Origin: Myxococcales bacterium
GTDB taxonomy: Bacteria > Myxococcota_A > Bradymonadia > UBA7976 > UBA1532
Direction of reading: 5' to 3'
Assembly: GCA_020633435.1 (NCBI GenBank)
Contig: JACKDP010000008.1
Span: forward strand, 124,001 to 188,000
Length of the DNA: 64,000 nt
Shown here: positions 27,691-37,504 of the stretch, in pieces
Numbering within the stretch: position 1 is the first letter of the stretch
Layout: every line of letters starts with the position of its first letter
Position numbers and translations under genes: made by a program
The notes under the pieces: model-generated
Databases searched by the model: none
What the model saw: the letters and a program-made list of their open reading frames with translations, nothing else
Told to the model about the DNA's origin: nothing

Positions 27691-30600
27691 GCTCAAACCC
27701 CTTGTCATCGGCGGCCGCAAGGTGAGGAGGCGACGAGCGCCTCAGCCGCCGCGCTCTGCCGTCCTGCGGCGCTACCGCACCGACGTCTCAAACCCCTTGT
27801 CATCGCCCGGGGTGGTGGGGCGCCCTGACGCATCGAGGAAACCTCCGCCTGCGGCGAGCGCCAGTCTCATCCACCCCTTGTCATCCGGCGGATGTGGTGG
27901 GGCGGCAGCGCCCTCCGAGCAGGCGCCAGGGCGAGCACATCCCTTGTCGTGGCCGGTCCAGGCGTCGCTCAGGCCCCGCGGGTCGATTCTCAAACCCCTT
28001 GTCATGGGGGTGGTGGGCCGCGACCCATGGGGGCGCGCCAGCGGGTCCACGGCTTCTCGATCGTCTCAAACCCCTTGTCCGTCGGCAGCACGGGAAGCTC
28101 CGACCCACATCCCTCTCGGGGCTTGTCTCGTCTCAAACCCCTTGTCATGGGGGTGGTGGGGGCGCCCCCGACCGTCTGGCACTCGTGGCGTCTGCCCGGC
28201 TGGTGGGTCTCAAACCCCCTTGTCATGGGGGTGGTGGGGCGCCTCGCATGGGAGGGCAGCCTGCGCAGACCTCGAGTCTCAAACCCCTTGTCATGGGGGT
28301 GGTGGGGGCGCCCGCTACGAGGCTCCGTGTCTCTGGCCATCTCAGGTCTCAAACCCCTTGTCATGGGGGGTGGTGGGGGCGCCTGCGCTGCCTTCAGGCG
28401 GGAGGGAGTCCTGGTCGAAGTCTCAAACCCCTTGTCATGGGGGGTGGTGGGGGCGCCTCGCGGTTGCGATCCTGGTGCCCGCCAGGTCCAAGCTTGGGGG
28501 TCTCAAACCCCTTGTCATGGGGGTGGTGGGGGCGCCCTCCGCCGAAGAAGGCGGCTGGAGGTCGCCAGAAGAGTCTCAAACCCCTTGTCATGGGGGTGGT
28601 GGGGGCGCCATGAACACGCTGCAGCCCTCCGCACGTGTGGTGGGACAGTGGTCTCAAACCCCTTGTCATGGGGGGTGGGTGGGGGCGCCCGCCGACCCCG
28701 CTGTGGCAAGTCTCAAACCCCTTGTCATGGGGGTGGTGGGGGCGCCCGTGAAGCATGGGCGGTGGGGGCGCTCCAGCGCCGGAGGCCTGCTGGTCTCAAA
28801 CCCCTTGTCATGGGGGTGGTGGGGGCGCCCTCCAGGGACCTGTCGGCGCACCGCGGTCTCGTCTCAAACCCCTTGTCATGGGGGTGGTGGGGGGGGCGCC
28901 GGCTGCGATGCTGAGTGTCTCAAACCCCTTGTCATGGGTGGTGGGGACGCCGGAGAAGCGCAAAGATGATCTCGCCGCGGGCGGTCTCAAACCCCTTGTC
29001 ATGGGGGGGTGGTGGGCCCGCCGCGGGACAACTCAGGCCTCTGCTCGGCCAGGTCTCAAACCCCTTGTCATGGGGGTGGTGGGGGGGTGGCGCCTTCGAA
29101 CGAAGGGCGTCCTCGGTGGGGGCAGCGGAGCCTGGAGGTCTCAAACCCCTTGTCATGGGGGTGGTGGGGGCGCCACCGGGAATACCGAACGAGCGAGGGG
29201 TCTCAAACCCCTTGTGGGGGGTGGTGGGGGGCGCCGTCTCAAAGACATCCTTGTCGCCCGCTGTCCACAAGTCTCAAACCCCTTGTCATGGGGGTGGTGG
29301 GGCGCCTGGCAGGCATCAGAGGCGGTGGGGGTCCCCCTTGCATGGGAAACCTGGTGGGGCGTAGCCCATGAGGGTGGGGGCGATCGGCCATGGCGTCTCA
29401 ATGGTCTCAAACCCTTGTCAGGGGGGGTGGTGGGGGCGTGGTAGTGTCGACGCGAGTCTCAAACCCCTCAAACCCCTTGTCATGGGTGGTGGTGGGGGCG
29501 CCCCTCCGGCTTGTTGCCTGGGGTGGTTGAGAGCGCACGGGCCGGCGATGTGCCTCAAGATTCACGGGCCTTGCGGCCGAGGTCTCTCAAGGCCAAAAGG
29601 CCCGGCGGCCTAGGTCGTCTCAAACCCCCTTGTCAGGGGGGTGGTGGGGCGGGGGATCCGCCGCGCGAGTCAGAGGAAGGCGGCAAGGTCTCAAACCCCT
29701 TGTCATGGGGGTGGTGGGGGCGCCCGGAGGCCAGTGCCCACTGGATGCTCGTGTAGCGTCTCAAACCCTTGTCATGGGGGGTGGTGGTTCCGCAATGTTT
29801 TTGGATCCGTTCAGGTCTCAAACCCTTGGGGGTGGTGGGCGACATCGCCGCCCCGCCGATCAAGTCTCAAACCCCTTGTCATGGTCTGGGCGGCAAGGGA
29901 CGGGCGCTGCCAAGCTCTTCATGGCGGTGGTGGGCGTCATGCATATGCTGACGTGGCGGAGCCCCTGAGCGGCCCCTGCAAGGTCTCAAACCCCTTGTCA
30001 TGGGGTGGTGGGGCGATCTTGAGGCGCAGCTTCGTCGATCTCGTCACGGTCGACCTCGGCGAGGCTTCGCTGAGCGGTCTCAAACCTTGCTCCGCGCGGT
30101 TCTGGTCTCAAACCCCTTGTCATGGGGTGGTGGGGCGCCTGCGCCCGCCACCCGTGATCCGCGGTCGCATAGATGCCTTCCTCGCCACCGCCATTCTCGG
30201 TCTTCGTGAACGTTCGGGCGGTCCGAGCCGCGCTAAAGGCCTTGTCGGAGCGCCTGGTCTCAAACCCCTTGTCATGGGGTGGTGCAGCGGGCGGCCTCGA
30301 TGCGTCGATGAGGGGAACCTGGCAGCCTGGTCCGCGGTAGAGCTCGGTCGACCTGACGTCTCAAACCCCTTGTCATGGGGATGGTGGGGGCGCCGCTGGG
30401 CTCGTAGGGGCGGGTCCGGCGGATGAATGTACCGACGTCTCAAACCCCTTGTCATGCGGGGGTGGTGGGGCGCTGCCCGTCGTTCGGCCGCGGCGAGGAG
30501 CCGCGCCATCGAGCCTCGCGGAGCCAGGTAGCCAGCGGTCTCAAACCCCTTCGTCATGGGGTGGTGCGGGGAGGCTGCGGGCAGGACCGGCCTGGTCGCG

Positions 30601-33186
30601 CCCTGGACCTTGAGTCTCAAACCCCTTGTCATGCCCGGGTGGTGGGGGAGCCTGGAGTCCATCGCTGTGGACGTCGCACCGGAACGGCTTGAGTCGGGTC
30701 GATCAAACCGCGGGCGATCGGCCGTCAGGCGCTGGGCCGAGACGACAAGCCTCTCGTCCCCTGGAAGGTCTCAAACCCCTTGTCATGGGGGTGGGGCGGG
30801 AACAGCGACGAGGAAGCCGCGCCGCATCGACGGATGGTCGGCTGCGGTTGTTGCGAGACGAGGTCAGCCGGTCGCCATCAGGAACTCAAACCCCTTGTCA
30901 TGGGGCGCCCGCAGGCCGCGCCGAAGATGCTCCAGTCTCAAGCTGACGGTCCCCCTTGTCATGGGGGTGGTGGGCTGCGATGCGGGCGCAGGCGGTCGTC
31001 GGCGCCCGAGCTGGCGTGGAGGTGCGAGTCCGCTCACCCACCTCGCGCGACGTTGTGGCGGTGCACGGCCTGAGGTCTCAAACCCCTTGTCATGGGGGGT
31101 GGTGGGGGCGCCCTCCGGTCGAAATCGTGCGCCTCAGGACGTGTACGCTGAAGTCTCAAACCCCCTTGTCATGGGGGTGGTGGGCGCCTGCGGCTGGTGA
31201 TCGGGCGTGGCTGAGCGGGCGGTCTCAAACCCCTTGTCATGGGGTGGTGGTGCGGCCCCTCGGGCGCCCGCCAGTCTCAAACCCCTTGTCATGGGGGGTG
31301 GCCTGGCGCGAGCTGGGGAGGAGTCTCAAACCCTTGTCATGGGGTGGTGGCGCTCAGCCGTCTCAAACCCCTTGTCATGGGGTGGTGGGGGGGCGCCCGC
31401 ACGAAGATCCGCCAGGCGGAGGCTGGTCTCAAACCCCTTGTCATGGGGTGGTGGGGGCGCCACGGCGATCGCCTGCGGGATCGGGCTGTTCGTGATGCAA
31501 CGGTCTCAAACCCTTGTCATGGGGGTGGTGGGGCGCGCCTGGGCCTCGCGGCGGCGTGCTGCAACCGCAGTCTCAAACCCCTTGTCATGGGGTGGTGGGG
31601 GGCGCGATGGGAGTCAGTGCGGCCCATGTCTCAACCCCCCTTGTCATGGCCACCATGGGGCCCTGCGTGGAGAAGGCAGGGGCGCCAGGGGAGAGAAGTC
31701 TCAAACCCCTTGTCATGGGGGTGGTGGGGCCGCCACGCCGGCAATCCTCGGGGCCTCCTCGTCTCAAACCCCTTGTCATGGGGGGTGGTGGGGCGCCCGG
31801 ACGGCTGGACGTGCATCGGTCTGGCGTTGGAGGGCCGCCACGGGTCTCAAACCCCTTGTCATGGGGGTGGTGGGGGGCCCCACGCGACCTCCGTGCACCC
31901 GGAGACCTCCGTCCGGCTGAAGGTCTCAAACCCCTGTCATGGGGGGTGGTGGGGCGCCACTGGAAAGAGGGAAGGGTTGTGCCTGCCTTCTCCGAGAGTC
32001 TCAAACCCCTTGTCATGGGGGTGGGGGGCCCAGAGGTGGAGCGTTCCGTCGGCAGCGGCGGCCTTTACGGCGCACGTCGCCCCCAAGGTCTCAAACCCCT
32101 TGTCATGGGGGTGGTGGGGCGCCCACCCGCGCAGGTCCTGGGGCAGCTGGGGTCTCAAACCCTTCTTGTCATGAGGGGGTGGTGGCGCCTGTTGGCTGCC
32201 GTGAGTCTCAAACCCCTTGTCATGGTGGGGGGCGGCGTCGAACGTCTCAACCCGTTGTCATGGGGGTGGTGGGGCGTGTCTCACGTCTCAACCCCTTGTC
32301 ATGGGGGTGGTGGGGCGCCTGCGGCCGCGGAGGTCGGCGCCGGGAGGTGGAGGTCTCAAACCCCTTGTCATGGGGGGTGGTGGGGCGCCACTGGGCATGG
32401 CGGCGAGTCCGGTGAGTCTGGGGCTCTCAAACCCCCCTTGTCGTCGTGGGGCGCCACGCGAACCGGATGCGTCGCGGTAGCGTGTGAGTCTCAAACCCCT
32501 TGGGGGGTGGGCGGTCTCCCAGGGTGGGGGCGCCCAGGCGTCCCAGGGCCCAGGCAGGATGGGGTGGGTGCGCACGTCTCAAAACCCCTTGTCATGGGGT
32601 GGTGGTGCGGGGCGCGCCTCATGGGTGGGGGCGCCCTGGGACGCCTGCGTCTCGGCGAGGTCTCAAACCCCTCAGGAGGCGTGTGCCGCTCAGGGCTTGG
32701 GGGAGTGAGCAAGCAACGTCTCAAACCCCTTGTCATGGGGGTGGTGGGGGGGCTTGTCTCAAACCCCTTGTCATGGGGGTGGTGGTGGGGGCCCTGAGGT
32801 CACCGTCATGGGGTGGTGGGCGCCCACGTGCCGGTGTCTGGGGTCTCAAACCCCTTGTCATGGGGGTGGTGGGGGCGATCGCAGGTCTGACCACTGGATG
32901 AACGTCTCAAACCCCTTGTCATGGGGGGTGGTGGGGGGGCGCCAGGCGCCTGGGGCCACCCCGTCCGCCCGATGGGCTGGGGCAGGACTGGCAGCCGTCT
33001 CAAACCCCTTGTCATGGGGGTGGTGGGGGCGCCACCGGGAATACAAGGACCTGTGTACCCCCGCCCGCTGCAAGTCTCAAACCCCTTGTCATGGGGGTGG
33101 TGGGGGCGCCCGATCGACCATGGCGACCATGCGCACATAGCCGACGCGAGTCTCAAACCCCTTGTCATGGGGGTGGTGGGGGCGCC
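27691..33186 (-). CRISPR. Long type III-B CRISPR array, about 70 repeats, partly degenerate
   Basis: Repeats are 37 nt. In crRNA sense (minus strand) each begins GGCGCCCCCACC and ends GGGGTTTGAGAC, giving a TTTGAGAC 5' handle comparable to the ATTGAAAC handle of type III systems. By eye I count about 70 copies with spacers mostly 33-45 nt. Copies at the right end (32997, 33073, 33150) are perfect. Copies at the left end (27691, 27785, 27867, 28064) are truncated or mutated, and the 29.4-32.8 kb middle shows many G-run length changes, split repeats and short or long spacers. Decay at the left and perfection at the right put the leader at the right, next to the cas genes. Confidence 0.95.
29503..29585 (-). 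other. Internal leader-like remnant inside the array
   Basis: After the repeat ending near 29502 comes CCTCCGGC and then, further on, CTCAAGATTCACGGGCC-TTGCGGCCGA. The true leader begins with CCTCCGGC and contains CCAAGATTCCGGGACC-TTGCAAGCCGA in the same order. The flanking spacers also echo leader-proximal spacers. It is best read as a diverged copy of the leader start. Confidence 0.6.
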
Positions 33187-33424
33187 CCTCCGGCTGAGAA
33201 TGTCCAAGATTCCGGGACCTTGCAAGCCGAAATCGCGGATCGGGGGTGAGGCGGCTTGTCCCCACTCCCCCGACTGGAGCGCGACATCGCGGTCAATGCA
33301 ATGATTTCAGCCGCTTGGCGCCCCTGAGCCCACCCGCGGATCTCGACGGGGCTCCGCGGTTCTGGCGCGGTCGCCGCGATCCGCGGGCGAGGTGGTCGAG
33401 TTTTCAAGGAGCGCTGGAACGGGA
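33187..33424 (-). promoter_or_regulatory. CRISPR leader
   Basis: 238 nt between the first (perfect) repeat and the stop of the RT-fusion gene. There is no ORF of its own. Position next to cas1-cas2-RT, perfect adjacent repeats and repeat polarity identify it as the leader, read on the minus strand. I could not find an obvious -10 box. The array may also receive read-through from the cas operon, whose last stop is at its edge. Confidence 0.75.
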
Positions 33425-36202
33425 TCAGCCGACCTCGATGATGAACCGGGGCTGCTGGTCTTGTCGACGGACGAGCCAGCCGCTGGGGAGGCGGATGCGG
33501 GTGGTGCCGTGCTGGTCGAAGAGGGCGTCGAGCGCGGCTTCAGTGCGCAGCAGGCCGCGGGTGGCGTCCTCGATCTGCCGGCGGAGCGCAGCGAGCTTGC
33601 GGACGGCGGCGTCGGCCTCGGCCGCCGGATCCGGTGCGGGTGCTGGCCGAAGAGGCTCGGCAGGCGCTGCCGCTGGGGGCGCTGCCCCCTGGCTGGCCGC
33701 CTCGCGGCGGTCCGGTACGGGGGGGCCTGGCGAGGCGGGTGCATCCAGCCGGGGACGGAAGCCGTTGACCTCCGCGGGTCGCAAGGCATGCAGGACGGGC
33801 GTCGGCCACGTCCCCGGGGGCAGCCGGAAGGTGCAGTGGCAGCCGACTTCGGCGGCGAGCTGGGCATGGCGCGCGCGCAGGGTGGCGCAGGCCGGCGGCC
33901 GGGGCGGCAGCCGGCGCAGGCGGCGAGCCGTGTCGGCTGCGCTGTCGCCGGCGGGGCCCAGGATCGCCTCGAGGGTCGCCGATCGGTCGTCTGGCGGCAG
34001 CCAGCCGAGGGCCTCGACCACCGTCTGCCGGTCAGGGCCATCGAGCCGACCGAGCCGTGTGGCCTTGGCGGCGAGGGTCCGCAGCAGCGCACAGCCGGCC
34101 AGCACCTGGCGACCAGTGACCGCGGGGATGGCCTCCAGCGCCACCTGTTGCTGCCGCGGGCTGGGCGCCGTCACCGGGCCGATCCGCACGAGGGCGTGCA
34201 CCGCGTCGCGAGCCGTGCGGGCGGCGGCGGCGAGGGCCGCGGCCTGGTCAGGGAGGGGTCGTTGGTGGGCGTCGATGAGCTGGGATCGGCGGCCTGTACG
34301 CGCATCGAGGCCAAGGGGCAGGAGCAGCCATGGTCCCGGCGGCCGCAGGCTGTCGCTCCCCGGGCATCGGGCAACGGTGACGTCGGCCGCCGGGGGGCCC
34401 GCCTCCTCGGTGAGGCGAACGAGCAGGGCTGCCGCGTGGCGGAGCGGGACGGGGGCGTCGAAGAACAACCACACCCGCCGGCCATCGCGGCCATCATCCT
34501 CCAGGTGCGGGTGCAGGCCCAGGCGGCGGGCGGTGCCGGCGAGCCGGAGCGCGTGGTCGTGCACGAGGGCCCGCAGCGTGGCCCACCGCCGGCGGCCATC
34601 GGCGTCGGCGGCCGTGGTGATCCAGGGCGGCACCACCGCGTCCCGGCGAATTCGGATGTGGATGGAGGCGATGGCCAGGGTGCCATCCTCGCGCAAGGGG
34701 TAGAGGGCGCGCCGAGGGCCGCGATCGAGGTGGCGACGCAGGCGGGTCGGGTGCAACGGCACGTCGAGGTGGTCGAACGCCTGGTGGCCACGAGTGTCGG
34801 TGCGCTCGACGCGGTGGGCAGCGCCGAGGCCGCTCAGGACGGCGAGGATGGCCTGTGCGGTGGCGTCGTCCACCTGGACGGGAGCCCCGGCCTCGGTGGC
34901 GGGCGGGAGGGCCAGCGCCTCGGCCAGCAGGTGGTGGCCTGCCGCGCGCAGGGCGCTGGCGTCGCCCTCGCCCACCGCTGCGAGGAGCGCGGATGGCACC
35001 CCCAGAAGGGCCGCGAGGCGGCGTTGCTCGAGATCGGACAGCCGTCGGGCCAGCAGCGCCTGGGCATCAGCGATGAGGGCCCGGCGGCCAGGGAGGTCGT
35101 CGAGGCTGGTCCAGACTTCGGCGAGGCGCAGGTGCAGCGCTGGCGGGAGCGCGCCCGCCATGGTCGGGCGACGCCCAGCGAGGCGGGGCACATCGATGTC
35201 GGCGATGGCCGTCGCGGCGAGGCCTTCCAGGGTGAGGTCGGCGTGGCGGCCAGGCGATCCGTACCAGCGGGTCCACTCCGCCGCCAGGGCTGCCAGCGCT
35301 GGCAAGTCGGCGACGAGCGCGCTGGCCCGCTGCCCGAGGTGCCCGATGGCGCCCGCTGGCGGGCCGCGCCCGGTCGCGTCGAAGCGAACGCCGAGGAAGT
35401 CGAAGCCCTCAGCCAGGTGGCCGCGGCGGGTCTTGCGCGCCGACAACGCGAGCTGCAGATCCCGCAGGGCGTCACCCAGGACGCCGAGCCCGTCGAGGGC
35501 GGCCTCCAGGCTCTCCGTCAGGAGCAGCAGATCATCGCCATAGCGCACGAACGCGACGCCGGCGCGCTCCAGGGCGGCATCGACGGGTCGCAGGTAGACG
35601 TTGGCGAGCAGCGGCGAGAGTGCGCTCCCCTGCGGCAGGCCGGTGGTGGGCTCGATGAAGGCCGCCGAGGCGACGACGCCGGCGCCAACGAGGCGATCGA
35701 TCAGGCGCCGCGTCCGATCGTCGAGGCCATCGCGCTCCAGCTCGCTGCGCAGGCCGGCCCGGTCGATGCGGTCGAAGAACTTCTCGATGTCGCCGCGGGC
35801 GAAGAACCGACGGCCGGCCGCGAGGTGACGATCGACCACGCGGAGGGCCGCGTCGACGCCGCGGCCACGCCGCCAGGCCATCGCGGCGCCGGAGAGCTGC
35901 GGTTCGTACCAGGGTCCGAGGCCATCCGAGAGGGCCCGCTGGACGACGCGCGCCTCGATGGTGGGGATGACGAGGGGACGGTCGGGGTCGGAGGCGATCC
36001 GCAGGCGACGAGCGGCCTTGGGGCGCCACGCCCCGGCCATGAGCTCGGCGTGCAGCGCATCCAGGCGGGCGGGATCGAAGGTGGCTGCGGTGATGCCATC
36101 GACGCCCGGGGCGCTGCCCTTGCGCTGGACGTGGTCCCACGCGGCCTGCAAGCGGGAGCGGCCGATGAGCGCCTCGAAGGTCGGGGCCTCAGACGAAGAC
36201 AT
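33425..36202 (-). CDS. Reverse transcriptase fused to a degenerate primase-polymerase module
   Basis: 925 residues; ATG 36202 overlaps cas2 by 14 nt. Residues 25-275 are a group II-intron-like RT: GSAPGVDGITA, IPTIEARVVQ, ARGDIEKFFDRID (Asp138), GLPQGSALSPLLAN, VRYGDD at 219-224 (active YxDD) and FDFLGVRF. Residues about 495-810 align by motif order with the neighbouring primase-polymerase: LYPLREDGTLAIASIHIRIRR replaces the DxD strand, DGRDGRRVWLFF replaces the SGxxGRH motif, PWLLLPLGLDARTGRRS matches motif III, and the C-terminal helical Cys domain (C772, GCHCTF 787-792) is retained. The DxD is HxR and the His is Arg, so this module looks inactive. The C-terminal ~60 residues may form a coiled coil. 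It probably works with Cas1-Cas2 in spacer acquisition from RNA. Confidence 0.85.
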   Translation of the reverse strand: MSSSEAPTFEALIGRSRLQAAWDHVQRKGSAPGVDGITAATFDPARLDALHAELMAGAWRPKAARRLRIASDPDRPLVIPTIEARVVQRALSDGLGPWYEPQLSGAAMAWRRGRGVDAALRVVDRHLAAGRRFFARGDIEKFFDRIDRAGLRSELERDGLDDRTRRLIDRLVGAGVVASAAFIEPTTGLPQGSALSPLLANVYLRPVDAALERAGVAFVRYGDDLLLLTESLEAALDGLGVLGDALRDLQLALSARKTRRGHLAEGFDFLGVRFDATGRGPPAGAIGHLGQRASALVADLPALAALAAEWTRWYGSPGRHADLTLEGLAATAIADIDVPRLAGRRPTMAGALPPALHLRLAEVWTSLDDLPGRRALIADAQALLARRLSDLEQRRLAALLGVPSALLAAVGEGDASALRAAGHHLLAEALALPPATEAGAPVQVDDATAQAILAVLSGLGAAHRVERTDTRGHQAFDHLDVPLHPTRLRRHLDRGPRRALYPLREDGTLAIASIHIRIRRDAVVPPWITTAADADGRRRWATLRALVHDHALRLAGTARRLGLHPHLEDDGRDGRRVWLFFDAPVPLRHAAALLVRLTEEAGPPAADVTVARCPGSDSLRPPGPWLLLPLGLDARTGRRSQLIDAHQRPLPDQAAALAAAARTARDAVHALVRIGPVTAPSPRQQQVALEAIPAVTGRQVLAGCALLRTLAAKATRLGRLDGPDRQTVVEALGWLPPDDRSATLEAILGPAGDSAADTARRLRRLPPRPPACATLRARHAQLAAEVGCHCTFRLPPGTWPTPVLHALRPAEVNGFRPRLDAPASPGPPVPDRREAASQGAAPPAAAPAEPLRPAPAPDPAAEADAAVRKLAALRRQIEDATRGLLRTEAALDALFDQHGTTRIRLPSGWLVRRQDQQPRFIIEVG

Positions 36203-36467
36203 CTTCGGGTCCGTCGGGCACGGGGACGGCCGTGCCGATGAGCGTCATGGCGTGGGTGCAGGTGCCGCAGAGGCGGTAGATGCGCACGGAGTCGACCTCG
36301 TGCTGGACGAACCGGTGGACGAGGCGAAGCAGGTCGCGGTAGCGGCGGTCGTCGAGCGGCCCCTCGAAGACGCTCTTCTGGACCGGACGCAGGAAGGCCT
36401 TGAGCCGGGTGTGGAGCTGCTGGCGGCGCGCGTTGCCCGAGATGTCGTAGCAGAGCAGCAGGTACAT
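36189..36467 (-). CDS. cas2: CRISPR-associated Cas2
   Basis: 92 residues from ATG 36467, which overlaps the cas1 stop (TGATG). It shows the Cas2 ferredoxin fold: MYLLLCYDISGNARRQQLH with the conserved Asp, RPVQKSVFEGPLDDRRYRDLL and DSVRIYRLCGTC. The C terminus (VPVPDGPEDVFV) matches strand 5. Cas2 bridges two Cas1 dimers to form the integrase. The gene overlaps the RT-fusion gene downstream. Confidence 0.95.
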   Translation of the reverse strand: MYLLLCYDISGNARRQQLHTRLKAFLRPVQKSVFEGPLDDRRYRDLLRLVHRFVQHEVDSVRIYRLCGTCTHAMTLIGTAVPVPDGPEDVFV

Positions 36468-37504
36468 CAGTCGATCCTCGGGGGATCGAGCTCGCCGTCG
36501 GCCCCCTCGAACCGTCGGCCCAGGGCCGCCGCGAAGGCGTCGAGGTGAGCCTGGAGCGTGGACCGGCCCTGGCGACCCTGGACCGGCTGCCGCCACAGCG
36601 CCTGGAGGGCCGGCAGGAAGATGGCCCGGCCGCGCTCTCCCAGGTAGACGGCAGGCTGCGCGGGCACCTCGCCCGTGGGCGGGGCGCCCAGCGTCGAAGG
36701 GTCGACGTCCGGGTGGACGAAGTCGGCGGGCTCCAGCTGCCGGCGGTTGATGAGCCGCAACACCAGCCGGTCGACCATGGGCCGGAGGGGTTCCATGACG
36801 TCCAGGGCCAGGGCCGGCTTGCCATGGTCGGCGGCGTGGAGGGCGCCGAGGCAGGGCTCCAGGCCTGCGCGCAGCAGCGCCGCCTCCACCCGTGCCAGCA
36901 CCAGGGTGTAGCCGAACGAGAGGCAGGCGTTCACGGGATCCGTGGGAGGACGCCTCGTCCTTTTCGTGAAGGAGAACAATGGGTTGCGGATGGCCTCTCC
37001 AAGGGCGCGGAAGTAGACCGCCGCGCCCTGGCCCTCCACGCCGCGGAGGGTGTCCAGGTCGGTCGGGGCCCTGGCTTGCAGCCTGCCGAGCGCGACGGCG
37101 GCGGCCACGGCCTGGGGGCCGCGGTGCTCCCGGGCCATGCGCAGGCAGAGGCTGCGCTGGTTGGCCAGCTTGCCCTCGACGAAGAGGCGGGCCAGCTCAA
37201 GGGTCCGGGCCTCATCGGCGAGCGCATGCAGCTGCGCGAGCCGACGCTGGCCGCCGCGATCGACCCGCGTTCGCAGGGCGCCTTGAAGGCGCCCCGCCGG
37301 CGAGAGGAAGAGGGTGTCGACGCCCGCCCGCAGCAGCCGCGTGCGGGCCGCGGCCGTCAGCTCGATGGTGCCGTAGAGGTGGAGCTCGGCCACCTCGGCC
37401 AGGGGCTTCGACGCGAGCACGTCGCGCCCGAACCGAACCTCGATGGACTCCCCCGCCAGCCCGACGGTGGCGCCCGCGCGCTGCACGGTGAGCAGGGCCC
37501 TCAT
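36467..37504 (-). CDS. cas1: CRISPR-associated integrase Cas1
   Basis: 345 residues. ATG 37504 overlaps the stop of the upstream primase-polymerase gene (ATGA), choosing it over a longer frame. N-terminal beta domain (VELHLYGTIELTAAARTRLLRAGVDTLFLS), then the helical catalytic domain with RGVEGQGAAVYF (conserved Glu), FSFGYTLVLARVEAALLRAGLEP region and GALHAADHGKPALALDVMEPLRP carrying the conserved His and Asp. It integrates new spacers at the leader end. It is a stand-alone Cas1, not fused to RT as in many RT-containing type III systems. Confidence 0.96.
   Translation of the reverse strand: MRALLTVQRAGATVGLAGESIEVRFGRDVLASKPLAEVAELHLYGTIELTAAARTRLLRAGVDTLFLSPAGRLQGALRTRVDRGGQRRLAQLHALADEARTLELARLFVEGKLANQRSLCLRMAREHRGPQAVAAAVALGRLQARAPTDLDTLRGVEGQGAAVYFRALGEAIRNPLFSFTKRTRRPPTDPVNACLSFGYTLVLARVEAALLRAGLEPCLGALHAADHGKPALALDVMEPLRPMVDRLVLRLINRRQLEPADFVHPDVDPSTLGAPPTGEVPAQPAVYLGERGRAIFLPALQALWRQPVQGRQGRSTLQAHLDAFAAALGRRFEGADGELDPPRID

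Noticed and set aside
27500..33140. Many overlapping ORFs of 60-490 residues on both strands
   Set aside because: They are translations of the CRISPR repeat (SNPLSWGWWG, MTRGLRP and similar) and carry no conserved protein signal.
33246..36241. Plus-strand ORFs up to 949 residues
   Set aside because: Antisense shadows of the RT-fusion gene caused by high GC at third positions; no RBS and no recognisable domain.
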